This document shows positions 54,934-62,820 of a stretch of DNA of 64,000 nucleotides, one piece after another. Under the pieces are notes generated by a model. It was not told the origin of the DNA, did no database searches, and saw only the letters and a list, made by a program, of their open reading frames with translations. This DNA comes from Streptomyces sp. MP131-18 (lineage in GTDB: Bacteria > Actinomycetota > Actinomycetes > Streptomycetales > Streptomycetaceae), in NCBI RefSeq assembly GCF_001984575.1, contig NZ_LZNS01000001.1, positions 203,969-267,968 of the forward strand. Reading direction: 5' to 3'. The position numbers were made by a program, and so were the translations under genes. The number at the start of each line of letters is the position of its first letter. Positions within the stretch are counted from its first letter, which is position 1.

Positions 54934-56214
54934 ATGCAGGGCATGCATCGCCCGGACAAGGAGACTCCGAGCCGCCGCCGCATCCTGAAGGCCGCCGTCC
55001 TCGGTGGCGGGGCCCTGGCCATCCCCGGCGCCGCCTACGCCAGCCAGGCCGTCAGCGCCACCGGCACCGCCGCGCCGCGGCAGGCCACCCGGCCGCTCCA
55101 GACGTTCACCCACCCCGGCATTCTCCACACCCAGGAGGCGTTCGACCGGATGGCGGAGCACGTGACCGCGGGCACCGAGCCATGGCTCGCGGGCTGGAAC
55201 CGGCTCACCGCCAACGATCACTCCGCGGCGAGCTGGGCGCCCAACCCGCAGGAGACGATCATCCGCGGCACCGGCGGCTCAGGGCCGCAGAACTACCCGA
55301 TCCTCTACAACGACATCCACGCGGCGTACCAGAACGCGCTGCGCTGGAAGATCACCGGCGACACCGTTCACGGCGACACCGCGCGAGACATCTGCAACGC
55401 GTGGTCGGAGACGCTGCAGGTCATTGACACCATCCCCTCCGACTCCCGTCTCGCGTCAGGCATCTACGGGTACCAGTTCGCCAACGTCGGCGAGATCATC
55501 CGCGACTACGAGGGCTTCGACCTGGCCCGGTTCCAAGACCTGATGCAGAACGTCTTCTACCCGCTGAACACCGACTTCCTGGTCAGGCACAACGACACCT
55601 GCGAGACCCACTACTGGGCCAACTGGGACCTGTGCAACATGGCCTCGATCATGGCCATTGGGATCCTGCGCGACGATCAGGCCCAGTTCGACGAGGCGGT
55701 GGACTACTTCTACAACGGCGTGGGCACCGGCTCGATCGCGAACGCGATCCCCTTCGTCTACGACGACGTCGGCCTCGCCCAGTGGCAGGAGAGCGGGCGC
55801 GACCAGGCCCACAGCATCATGGGCATCGGGCTGATGGGCACCCTCTGCGAGATGGCCTGGAACCAGGGCGTCGACCTCTACGCCGCCGAGGACTACAAGT
55901 TCCGCAAGGCCTGCGAGTACGTGGCCCGGTACAACCTCGGCTACGACGACGTGCCGTTCACCACCTACGCGAACTGCGAGGGCCAAGAGCACACCGTCAT
56001 CTCCGAAAGCGGCCGCAGCGAGGTGCGCCCAGTCTGGGAACGGGTCTTCCACCACTACTGGGGCCGGCTGGAGCAGGACTGCCCGAACATGCAGGAGATT
56101 TCCGGGGCCAACTCCCCGGAGGGCGGCGGCGGCGACTACTCGCCCAACAGCGGCGGCTTCGACGAACTGGGCTTCGGCACGCTCGCGTACGTCGATCGTT
56201 TGGTGGGTGAATGA
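54934..56214 (+). CDS. Tat-exported alginate-lyase-fold protein (uronan lyase candidate)
   Basis: 426 aa. ATG at 54934 after GGAGG. Tat signal: PSRRRILKAAVLGGGALAIP ending at AAYA. Mature part opens TFTHPGILHTQEAFDRMAEH, typical of alginate_lyase-domain (alpha/alpha-barrel) proteins, with NYPILYNDIHAAYQNALRWK, DTCETHYWANWDLCNMASIM and QESGRDQAHSIMGIGLMGTL; the N-H-Y-R residues of such lyases can be placed in THYWANWD and SGRDQAHS. Acts outside the cell on a uronic-acid polymer; exact substrate unknown. Pairs with the beta-helix enzyme at 52591, from which it diverges across a deletion scar. Confidence 0.82.
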   Translation: MQGMHRPDKETPSRRRILKAAVLGGGALAIPGAAYASQAVSATGTAAPRQATRPLQTFTHPGILHTQEAFDRMAEHVTAGTEPWLAGWNRLTANDHSAASWAPNPQETIIRGTGGSGPQNYPILYNDIHAAYQNALRWKITGDTVHGDTARDICNAWSETLQVIDTIPSDSRLASGIYGYQFANVGEIIRDYEGFDLARFQDLMQNVFYPLNTDFLVRHNDTCETHYWANWDLCNMASIMAIGILRDDQAQFDEAVDYFYNGVGTGSIANAIPFVYDDVGLAQWQESGRDQAHSIMGIGLMGTLCEMAWNQGVDLYAAEDYKFRKACEYVARYNLGYDDVPFTTYANCEGQEHTVISESGRSEVRPVWERVFHHYWGRLEQDCPNMQEISGANSPEGGGGDYSPNSGGFDELGFGTLAYVDRLVGE

Positions 56215-56487
56215 CAGGAGCCTCCACCGCCGTCACGCACCGCCAACTGCCGGCCCCGGCTGGTCGGGCTGATCGGACCGCGCGCCGTACCCCGCTACGG
56301 ACACGTGAGCACCTTGGCGACGACCGAGGTGGCCGAGGCTCGCGTCTCCACCGCACCCCGCAGTGATCGCATTCAGCATCGGCGGCCGCAACCGCGCCTG
56401 ACCGCCAGGCCCCGCCGCGCTCCCGGGCGCGGCGGGGCGAGTGCGGCCACCGGCCTGCTGCGTCGTCCGGACGTCGCGTTCAAGGCG

Positions 56488-56832
56488 ATGAGCGACGACA
56501 CCGCCCGCTTCCAGGTCAACCATGCCCAGGCCGAGCGGAGCCGGCAAGCCCGCGAGCACTTCGAGGACACCAGCCCCGTCGCCCCGGCGGTCCGCCGGAT
56601 CGACCGGTCGGTGGAGTTCCTGGACCTGGTGACCGCCTGCCACTCCTTCGTGGCCGCCGCCGGTCGCGTCGTTCCCGGCCTGCGTGACCGGCAGCTCGGT
56701 CAGGACGAGCGGACCATCGTGCACGAGAACGTCGCGCGGGTGCGGGCCACGCTCGACTGGATCGAGCAGGCGATCGACACCGGCAAGGTCGACATGGACG
56801 ACGAACTGGCCCGCCTGCTGCGGGGCGAATAG
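56488..56832 (+). CDS. Hypothetical helical protein, 114 aa
   Basis: MSDDTARFQVNHAQAERSRQ, RIDRSVEFLDLVTACHSFVA, RTIVHENVARVRATLDWIEQ, ending DELARLLRGE. Helical and charged, with no recognised domain. An in-frame GTG at 56305 would add 61 Arg/Pro-rich residues, which I judge non-coding. Stop is 2 bp before the next start, so the two genes form a pair. Confidence 0.55.
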   Translation: MSDDTARFQVNHAQAERSRQAREHFEDTSPVAPAVRRIDRSVEFLDLVTACHSFVAAAGRVVPGLRDRQLGQDERTIVHENVARVRATLDWIEQAIDTGKVDMDDELARLLRGE

Positions 56833-56834
56833 CC

Positions 56835-57247
56835 ATGCCCCGCGCCTCACGGCGCCGGGGAGAAGCCGCGTTACGGCACGCGGACACCATCCGGTTCCTG
56901 CTCTTCGAGGCCCGCCCGGCCGGGCTGTTGTTCCCCCAGTTGGTCCGGGCCAGCGAGTTGTCCCCGAGCCAGGTGCGGGCAGGGCTGGCCGCGCTGCGCG
57001 ACACGATCGCCGAGCGGGGATGGCCACCGCTGATCTGGCCAACGGCTACCAACTCGGCGCCGATCAGGCCGCGCTGGAGGTATACGAGCGGGCCGTGCTG
57101 GCGGAGAAGCTCACCGCCTTCCGCCGGTTCATCACCGGCACCATCGCCCCGCACGCCGCGGCCCACCTGGGCGACAAGTGGATCAGGCACATCGTCGCCC
57201 AACTCAACTCCATCGAATCCACCCTCGACCTCATCACCAGCTCCTGA
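56835..57247 (+). pseudogene. Winged-helix-like protein, frame broken at a G4 run
   Basis: ATG at 56835: RRRGEAALRHADTIRFLLFE, ARPAGLLFPQLVRASELSPS, QVRAGLAALRDTIAERG, an HTH/winged-helix pattern. After G4 at 57016-57019 the coding frame moves to NGYQLGADQAALEVYERAVL, FRRFITGTIAPHAAAHLGDK, ending LNSIESTLDLITSS. Adding one G joins both into ~138 aa. Together with the upstream gene this looks like a small regulatory pair of an actinomycete plasmid or integrative element. The IS5 copy begins 36 bp after the stop. Confidence 0.55.
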
Positions 57248-57282
57248 CCGCCCGGGGCCCCGACCTGGGGCCGGCGCCGGGC

Positions 57283-58201
57283 AGCCCTATCGTCCGGAAG
57301 GCCCTCCGCTTCGATGCGTCGCCGCCGCTACCCCTCGGACACCACGAACGCCGAGTGGACCCTGATCGAACCCCTCCTCCCACCGCCGGCCTGCGAGCGC
57401 CCGACCGGCGGCCGGCCGGAGAAGCATCCCCGGCGCGAGATCGTCGACGCCATCCGCTACGTCGTGGACACCGGCTGCAAGTGGCGAGCCTTACCGGTGG
57501 ACTTCCCGCCCTGGCGGACTGTCTGGGGCTTCATGGCCCGCTGGGCCGCCACCGGCATCGTGGGACAGATCCGCGACCAGCTCCGCCGCCGCGTCCGCCT
57601 CGGCATGAGCCGTGCGCCGCGGGCGGTGGCCACTGTCATCGACTCCCAGAGCATCCGGGCGGCCGAGACCGTCAGCCGGGCCACCCGCGGCTACGACGCG
57701 GCGAAGAAGGTCAACGGCCGCAAGAGACACCTGGTCGTGGACACCAAAGGGCTGCCGCTGCTGGTCATGGTCACCGCGGCCGACATGACCGACCGCGACG
57801 CGGCCAAGGAGGTCCTCTTCCGGCTGCGGCTGATGCACCCGGAGATCACCACCGTGTGGGCCGACACCGCGTATGCCGGAACGCTCGTCACCTGGGCCAA
57901 GACCTTCCTCGGCCTGACCATCAAGACGGTCTCCCGCCCCCGGGATGCGAGCGGCTTCGTCGTCCTTCCCCGCCGCTGGGTCGTGGAGCGCTCGTTGGCA
58001 TGGCTCATGCACGCCCGCCGCCACGCACGCGATTACGAGCGTCTGGTACAGCACTCCGAAACGCTGATCACCTGGGCGGCGATCACGCTCATGGCCCGCC
58101 GCCTCACCCGTCGACGCTCCACGAGGCCGACAGTGATACCGAGCCAGCTCACCCAGGCGGCCTGACGCTTCCACCGCCCTGCATGCCGGACAGTGAGGGC
58201 T
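57283..58201 (+). mobile_element. IS5-family insertion sequence, complete
   Basis: Imperfect terminal inverted repeats AGCCCTATCGTCCGG at the left and, read inward from the right, AGCCCTCACTGTCCGG. They bracket one transposase gene. Length 919 bp fits IS5. No clear target duplication was found beside it. Confidence 0.7.
57314..58165 (+). CDS. IS5-family transposase
   Basis: 283 aa. RRRRYPSDTTNAEWTLIEPL and GGRPEKHPRREIVDAIRYVV at the N-terminus; VATVIDSQSIRAAETVSRAT carries the first catalytic Asp, TTVWADTAYAGTLVTWAKTF the second, and RRWVVERSLAWLMHARRHAR the Glu. The whole DDE set is present and the frame is unbroken, so this copy may be active. Different subgroup from the fragment at 28832. 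Confidence 0.93.
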   Translation: MRRRRYPSDTTNAEWTLIEPLLPPPACERPTGGRPEKHPRREIVDAIRYVVDTGCKWRALPVDFPPWRTVWGFMARWAATGIVGQIRDQLRRRVRLGMSRAPRAVATVIDSQSIRAAETVSRATRGYDAAKKVNGRKRHLVVDTKGLPLLVMVTAADMTDRDAAKEVLFRLRLMHPEITTVWADTAYAGTLVTWAKTFLGLTIKTVSRPRDASGFVVLPRRWVVERSLAWLMHARRHARDYERLVQHSETLITWAAITLMARRLTRRRSTRPTVIPSQLTQAA

Positions 58202-58228
58202 TCGGGGCCGCAGCCGGTGAACGAGAGG

Positions 58229-58672
58229 TTAGCCAATCGCCAGCCACCTGGACACAACGCTCTCGTGGTGGTTCGGCGGATTTGCGCCGTTGCGGGTTAC
58301 GACACGGAACTTCAGTTCTCCACCCTCCCGCATGTCGTAATTACACCAGAGCTCGGCGCCTGCTCCGCCAGTGTGATGACACTCTCCTTCGCGGCCGTAG
58401 TCGGTGTACCACTCGACGACAACGCGCAGGCCATCACTCTCGTTGTCCCACACCTCAAACTTGTCGCCGTTACGGTGGAAGCATGCCTCACCACGCGAAA
58501 TGATCGCGTAGTCGACGGCCTCTTCGCAGTTGGGGGGATACGCCTGGGTTGCTGGCGAATCGGCAGGGCGGGCGTTGTCGTAGTCGACAGAGTTCGCCTG
58601 CGCCGGACTGCTGAGCGTCATCGCGATGATCAGGGCGGCACCCCCCACGATGGCGTTTCGTAATTTTGCCAT
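58229..58672 (-). CDS. Secreted small protein, 147 aa
   Basis: Signal peptide MAKLRNAIVGGAALIIAMTL with cleavage likely after SSPAQA. Mature protein ~120 aa with four cysteines (PPNCEEAVDYAI, GEACFHRNGD, GECHHTGG, LWCNYDMREG), which would pair as two disulfides, and a beta-rich end ELKFRVVTRNG. Function not recognised; composition suggests a stable extracellular beta protein. Flanked on both sides by transposon remains. Confidence 0.75.
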   Translation of the reverse strand: MAKLRNAIVGGAALIIAMTLSSPAQANSVDYDNARPADSPATQAYPPNCEEAVDYAIISRGEACFHRNGDKFEVWDNESDGLRVVVEWYTDYGREGECHHTGGAGAELWCNYDMREGGELKFRVVTRNGANPPNHHESVVSRWLAIG

Positions 58673-58784
58673 GACTTCCTCTCATGTTGGTTGAGCTGGG
58701 CGCGTTGGTCGATGACTTCATGACCGCATAGACGGTACTGCATGGCAATAAATGAGTGATAAATGCCTGTTGGCGGTGTTGTGC

Positions 58785-58893
58785 TCCCGTGCGCCAGGAA
58801 CTCCTGGTGCCGGTGGCGACGGTGATGCTCGGTTATCACCGCACCACTGGACAGCTCCAGCGCGGCGAACAAACTGGTGGTGCCGTGCCGCAC
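58785..58893 (-). pseudogene. IS630-type transposase fragment
   Basis: VRHGTTSLFAALELSSGAVI, TEHHRRHRHQEFLAH: the middle of an IS630 transposase, equivalent to QRHGVTSLFAAFDIEDGSVI in the copy at 62821, and cut on both sides. Confidence 0.75.
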
Positions 58894-58942
58894 ATAGTCG
58901 GCAGGGAGGCGTCGGAGGCCCGTTGCCGGTCAGGGACCGCGC

Positions 58943-59080
58943 GGGCTGGAGGATGGGACGGCGCCGAGCTCGCAGACGTTCGATCTCGGCTCGCAGGTCC
59001 GGCTGCTGGCTGTAGAGCCAGGACCAGGAGACGCCGACTTCGCGGGCGACGGTCTCAAAGCGGGTACGTATCCCGCGCGA
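58943..59080 (-). pseudogene. Tn554 TnpC/DUF6262-like fragment
   Basis: IRTRFETVAREVGVSWSWLY, SQQPDLRAEIERLRARRRPI: the conserved HTH and helix found in small partner proteins of Tn554-like recombinases. No recombinase gene remains beside it. It directly follows the truncated end of the ISL3 transposase. Confidence 0.55.
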
Positions 59081-59135
59081 CTCGCGATGATCCGAGTTTC
59101 CAAACACCTTCTGAGACCGCTTCGCACAGGTTGTG

Positions 59136-59870
59136 TCAGACGTGCCACCTGTCGGCGACCTGCACCGCGTCGGGCAGGGCGCGGCGGATGGCCTCGGCAT
59201 AGGTCGCCGAGCCGTCGCGGCAGACGACCTCGATGCCGGGATGCTTGCGTAGCCACGCTTCCAGGGTGTCGGCGGTGCGGTCGGGCAGGACGTCGATCCG
59301 CTCGTGGGTCTCGGCGTCGATCACCACGGTGGCATAGCGGTGCCGGCGGCGCAGAGCGAAGTCGTCGACGCCGATCACGCGGGGTCTCCGCCCGGTGGGC
59401 AACGGGATGCTCAGCAGGGTGCGCAGGGCCGTGTGACGCGAGACGCCCACCGCGAGTACCGCCGGCAAGCGGGCCCCGGCCCGGCCCGCTAACTCCTTGG
59501 CCACGGCCTTGACATGCCTGGTCAGACGGGCGGTGCGGCGCTGGTATCGCTCCAGCACTCCGGACAGCTGCTCGCGGAAGGTCTGTCGGCAGTCACGCGT
59601 AGGACACACCAAGCGCCGCACCCGCACGTGGACTACCACCCGGCGGTCGTCGACCGGCACGTCGGCCACCGGCCGCAGGGGATATCCGTGTACCCGCCCA
59701 GACGACGCCCCGCACACCGGACAGACCGCAGTCGTCTGCGGGGTCCTCGCCCGCACCACGATCCGCTCCCCCTCATCGGCCACATTATCGATGACCAGCG
59801 GCGACAGACCCGAAAACACCGTCCGCACAAGCTCGTTGACATCCTTCACAGGAATGTCAACGACCGTCAC
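59136..59870 (-). pseudogene. ISL3-family transposase, truncated by a Trp-to-stop change
   Basis: 244 residues: [20 protein letters not shown], zinc-ribbon [20 protein letters not shown] and [18 protein letters not shown], then the DDE core [20 protein letters not shown] and [20 protein letters not shown]. It ends [14 protein letters not shown]; in ISL3 proteins this is RWHLWHNL, and here the next codons read HNLCEAV, so TGG has become TGA. The remaining C-terminal part, including the last catalytic Glu, is lost into the TnpC-like fragment. Confidence 0.85.
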
Positions 59871-59980
59871 GACTCTCCGTCACCACCGAATGTGAGACAG
59901 GGCCGCTCGTTTTACAGTCCCGGAGTGGGTAACGGGTTCGGACGAACCCGTCGAAGAGAACGCGGAATGTCCTGATCGTC

Positions 59981-60187
59981 GTGAGCGTGTACGTGGTCAC
60001 CGTGCTCATCGGGCGCTTCTCCGGTGACGGCGTCAGCTGGTGGTTGGCGCTGCTGGTGGGGCTTGTCGCCACCCCGTTGGTGCTGTGGATGTGGTGGCTG
60101 CGTCGCCGCATCACCGGCCAGGCGGCGGTGCGCGGCCGTCGCCATGGGGCCCACCCGTGGCCCGAGGACCGTCAGCGCGCGAGGTGA
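59981..60187 (+). CDS. Small membrane protein, 68 aa
   Basis: MSVYVVTVLIGRFSGDGVSW, WLALLVGLVATPLVLWMWWL, then RRRITGQAAVRGRRHGAHPW. Hydrophobic stretch(es) followed by a basic tail that would stay in the cytoplasm. No family recognised; a real but small gene is possible. Confidence 0.4.
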   Translation: MSVYVVTVLIGRFSGDGVSWWLALLVGLVATPLVLWMWWLRRRITGQAAVRGRRHGAHPWPEDRQRAR

Positions 60188-60292
60188 GAGCGCAGTACGC
60201 CCAGGTCAAGAAGGTTCGGGCCTGGGTGTACTGCTGCCCGGCGGTGCAGGCGGTGCGGTGTGGCACCGTTGAGCGTCTCAGAACGGTCACTC

Positions 60293-60588
60293 ATGGACAC
60301 CCCCGACCGACTCGTCATCCCCTCCTGGCCGACGGATCGATGGCCGCTGCGCCTCGGCCTGGCCTCGACGCTTGGCTGGATTCCCTATGTCGTCCTCCAG
60401 GGCTACGGCGGCGTCTTCCTGATCTTCGTCCTGCCGCGCTGGTAGCGGCAGTTGCCGTACTCACCGGCGCCGCCGTGCTGTGGCGGTTGCGCGGCACAGC
60501 CAACTCACGCTTGTCGCCGCTGACCGGCTTGGCCCTCGGCGCCCTCGTCCTGCTGATTTCGTGCCCCGCACTGCTCTGGTTCCGTTAG
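60293..60588 (+). pseudogene. Small polytopic membrane protein with a frame break
   Basis: MDTPDRLVIPSWPTDRWPLR, LGLASTLGWIPYVVLQGYGG, VFLIFVLPRW-stop in one frame; ALVAAVAVLTGAAVLWRLRG, LTGLALGALVLLISCPALLW in the next. Together three or four TM helices. The join would need one more base near 60430. Not recognised. Confidence 0.35.
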
Positions 60589-60719
60589 GCCCGGCCGTTT
60601 TGAACCCGCCCGATGAGGGCGGCGGCAGGTGCATTCGCGCCGTCAGTCCGCGCCGCAGTGGCGGTACGCGTTGATGGCTCATCGGTCGGGACTCGTCGGT
60701 CGAGCCGGGGCGTCCGGGC

Positions 60720-61268
60720 CTACGGAAACGTGTAGCGCGTATGGCTGAATACCTGGCCGTCGTGGCCGAAGCCGTACGCCGTGCCGGGGGTGACCGCGAA
60801 GAGCAGGTCTTTGCCGTCGCGGATGCTGTCGCCGAAGCCGTGGAAGACCCCCTCCGGCGAGGTGAGGTGGTCCCCGTACTGCGCCTCGAACGCGGCGATG
60901 ACCTCGTCCTGCCGGGCCGGATCCGTCACCCGCTGCGCCGTGCCCTCGACCACGAGGTCGAGGCCGCCGGCGAGTGTGTTCTGCCCGGTGGTGAGGGCGC
61001 AGTGGGCGTTCGCGGCCAGGTTCTTCGCCTTCTGCTCGCCGGGCCCGGTGCTGAAGTGCAGCGCCCCGTCGTGCCAGGCGGCGATCAGCGGCGTGACGTG
61101 CAGCCGGCCGTCCGGGCGGACCGTGGTGATCCAGAAGACCTCGGCGTCGCGGAGCCGGCGCTGGGCCTCGTCCCAGTCGGTGGCGGTGACGTTTTCCGCG
61201 CCCGGGCGCGGGTTGAGCGCGGCGCTGTAGCGGGCGTCGAGCTCGGTGATGGGTGGCTTCGGCGTCAT
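60720..61268 (-). CDS. Pyridoxamine 5'-phosphate oxidase-fold (FMN/F420-binding) protein
   Basis: 182 aa from ATG at 61268, after GGGAGGAATC. AEVFWITTVRPDGRLHVTPL, IAAWHDGALHFSTGPGEQKA, KNLAANAHCALTTGQNTLAG, GLDLVVEGTAQRVTDPARQD: the split-barrel pattern of flavin/deazaflavin-dependent PPOX-type proteins, here of the actinobacterial 'TIGR03618-like' kind. Likely binds FMN or F420; substrate unknown. The only ordinary metabolic gene between the ISL3 and IS701 copies. Confidence 0.88.
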   Translation of the reverse strand: MTPKPPITELDARYSAALNPRPGAENVTATDWDEAQRRLRDAEVFWITTVRPDGRLHVTPLIAAWHDGALHFSTGPGEQKAKNLAANAHCALTTGQNTLAGGLDLVVEGTAQRVTDPARQDEVIAAFEAQYGDHLTSPEGVFHGFGDSIRDGKDLLFAVTPGTAYGFGHDGQVFSHTRYTFP

Positions 61269-61387
61269 GGGGGGATTCCTCCCGTTCCTCTCTCCGTTTT
61301 CGTTCTCGGCTCTCCGTAAGGAACCATGCCGCCCCGCCCGGCCGCTGTCTCTCCGAGGTTTCGCCGACAGGTCCTGGTAGGGCTTGG

Positions 61388-62754
61388 TCATGTTGGTGCG
61401 GGGTCTGGCATGTCGCGGTGACAGGTGGGGCAGACGCCGGTCCAGATCGCGAGGAGTCGTTGTAGTTCGCGGACGACTCGGTAGAGGCTCAGGCCGGCGC
61501 CGTCTCTTTTGGGGATCGGCTCAGTCGCTGCAGGGTGCAGAAGGCGTGGGCGACCGAGACGAGGGTAACGTGGTGGTGCCAGCCGGGCCAGGTGCGGCCT
61601 TCGAAGTGGGCCAGGCCGAGGGCCTGTTTCATTTCGCGGTAGTCGTTTTCGATGCGCCAGCGGAGCTTCGCGGTGCGCACGAGGACGGGCAGCGGGGTGG
61701 TCTCGGGCAGGTTGGAGAGCCAGAACTGCACGGGCTCGTCCTGGTCGGCGGGCGATTCGGCCAGCAGCCAGCGCGCCGGAAGTTCGGTGCCGGCGGTGGC
61801 TTTGCGGATCTCGCGTCCGCCGGGCCGGATCCGCAGGGCCACGAAGCGGGAGTACATGCGCTTGTGTCCGCTGCGGCCGCTGCCCGGCCGTGATCCCTCC
61901 CGCCACTGCACCGGTCGCGCGGAAGACTTGCCGACCGCGATGACCAGGCTTTTCACCCTCTGCGCCGGCTCGGGGTAGGCCGCAACCAGTGGCCGGCCCC
62001 GGCCGGTGTAGTTGGGGGTGCACGGATGTGCCTGTTCGGGCTGGGCGGCGGTCGTGGTGGAGATGCCCACCACGTAGGTGAGGCCGCGCTCTTCCAGGCC
62101 GAGCCGGAAGGCGGCGGTGTCCCCGTAGCCTCCGTCAGCGATGACCAGCGGGACGTCGATGCCCCAGGACCGCGTCTCGTCGATCATGTCGAGGGCCAGC
62201 TGCCACTTCTCGACGTGGTCCACCTCGGCGGGGATCGCGCACCGCTCCCGGCGGGCCACTTTGACCGGGTCGGCCTTCGCCGAGGCCGTGTCCCAGCTCT
62301 CGGGCAGGAACAGACGCCAATTGACCGCCGCCGAAGCGTTGTTCGAGGCCAGGTGCAGCGAGACCCCGACCTGGCAGTTGGTGACTTTACCCGCGGTGCC
62401 GGTGTACTGCCTGCTCACGCACGCAGACGCACCCCCGCCCTTGAGGAAGCCCGTGTCACCGATGATCAGCGCGGTTGGGTTGATCGCCGCGGCCATCTTC
62501 CAGGCGAGTCGGGCGCGCACGTGCGCCGGATCCCACGGACTGGTGGTGATGAAGTGGGCCAGGGCCTGGCGGTTGCCGTCCTCACCCAGCCGGGCCGCCA
62601 TCGGCTCCACCGATTTCCGCTGCCCGTCCAGCAGCAGTCCCCGCAGATACACCTCGCCCCACCGACGCTGATCCGCCCGCGCGAACGGCTCGAACACATC
62701 CGCCGCGAAGTCCTCCAGACGGCACCGGACCTCATCCAGTTCTTCAGGTGTCAC
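61388..62754 (-). mobile_element. IS701-family transposase gene, frame broken near its end
   Basis: GTG at 62754 (VTPEELDEVRCRLEDFAADV). RWGEVYLRGLLLDGQRKSVE, PMAARLGEDGNRQALAHFIT, ALIIGDTGFLKGGGASACVS with the first Asp, PLVIADGGYGDTAAFRLGLE with the second, RWRIENDYREMKQALGLAHF with the Glu. The frame stops at 61489 after LSRSPKETAPA; one added G near 61494 gives APGLSLYRVVRELQRLLAIW and CPTCHRDMPDP, ending at 61388, as in intact family members. Complete otherwise (~455 aa). Terminal repeats were not resolved. Confidence 0.88.
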
Positions 62755-62820
62755 ATACCGGTCAACGACACAGCCCCTCAACCGGACACGCCACCAGCGA
62801 GCACACCTGACCAAGCACTA

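Noticed and set aside
61388..62023. 211-codon minus-strand ORF at the end of the IS701 gene
   Set aside because: Only its final ~38 residues are real: they are the IS701 C-terminus after the frame break. The rest is a shadow of the transposase.
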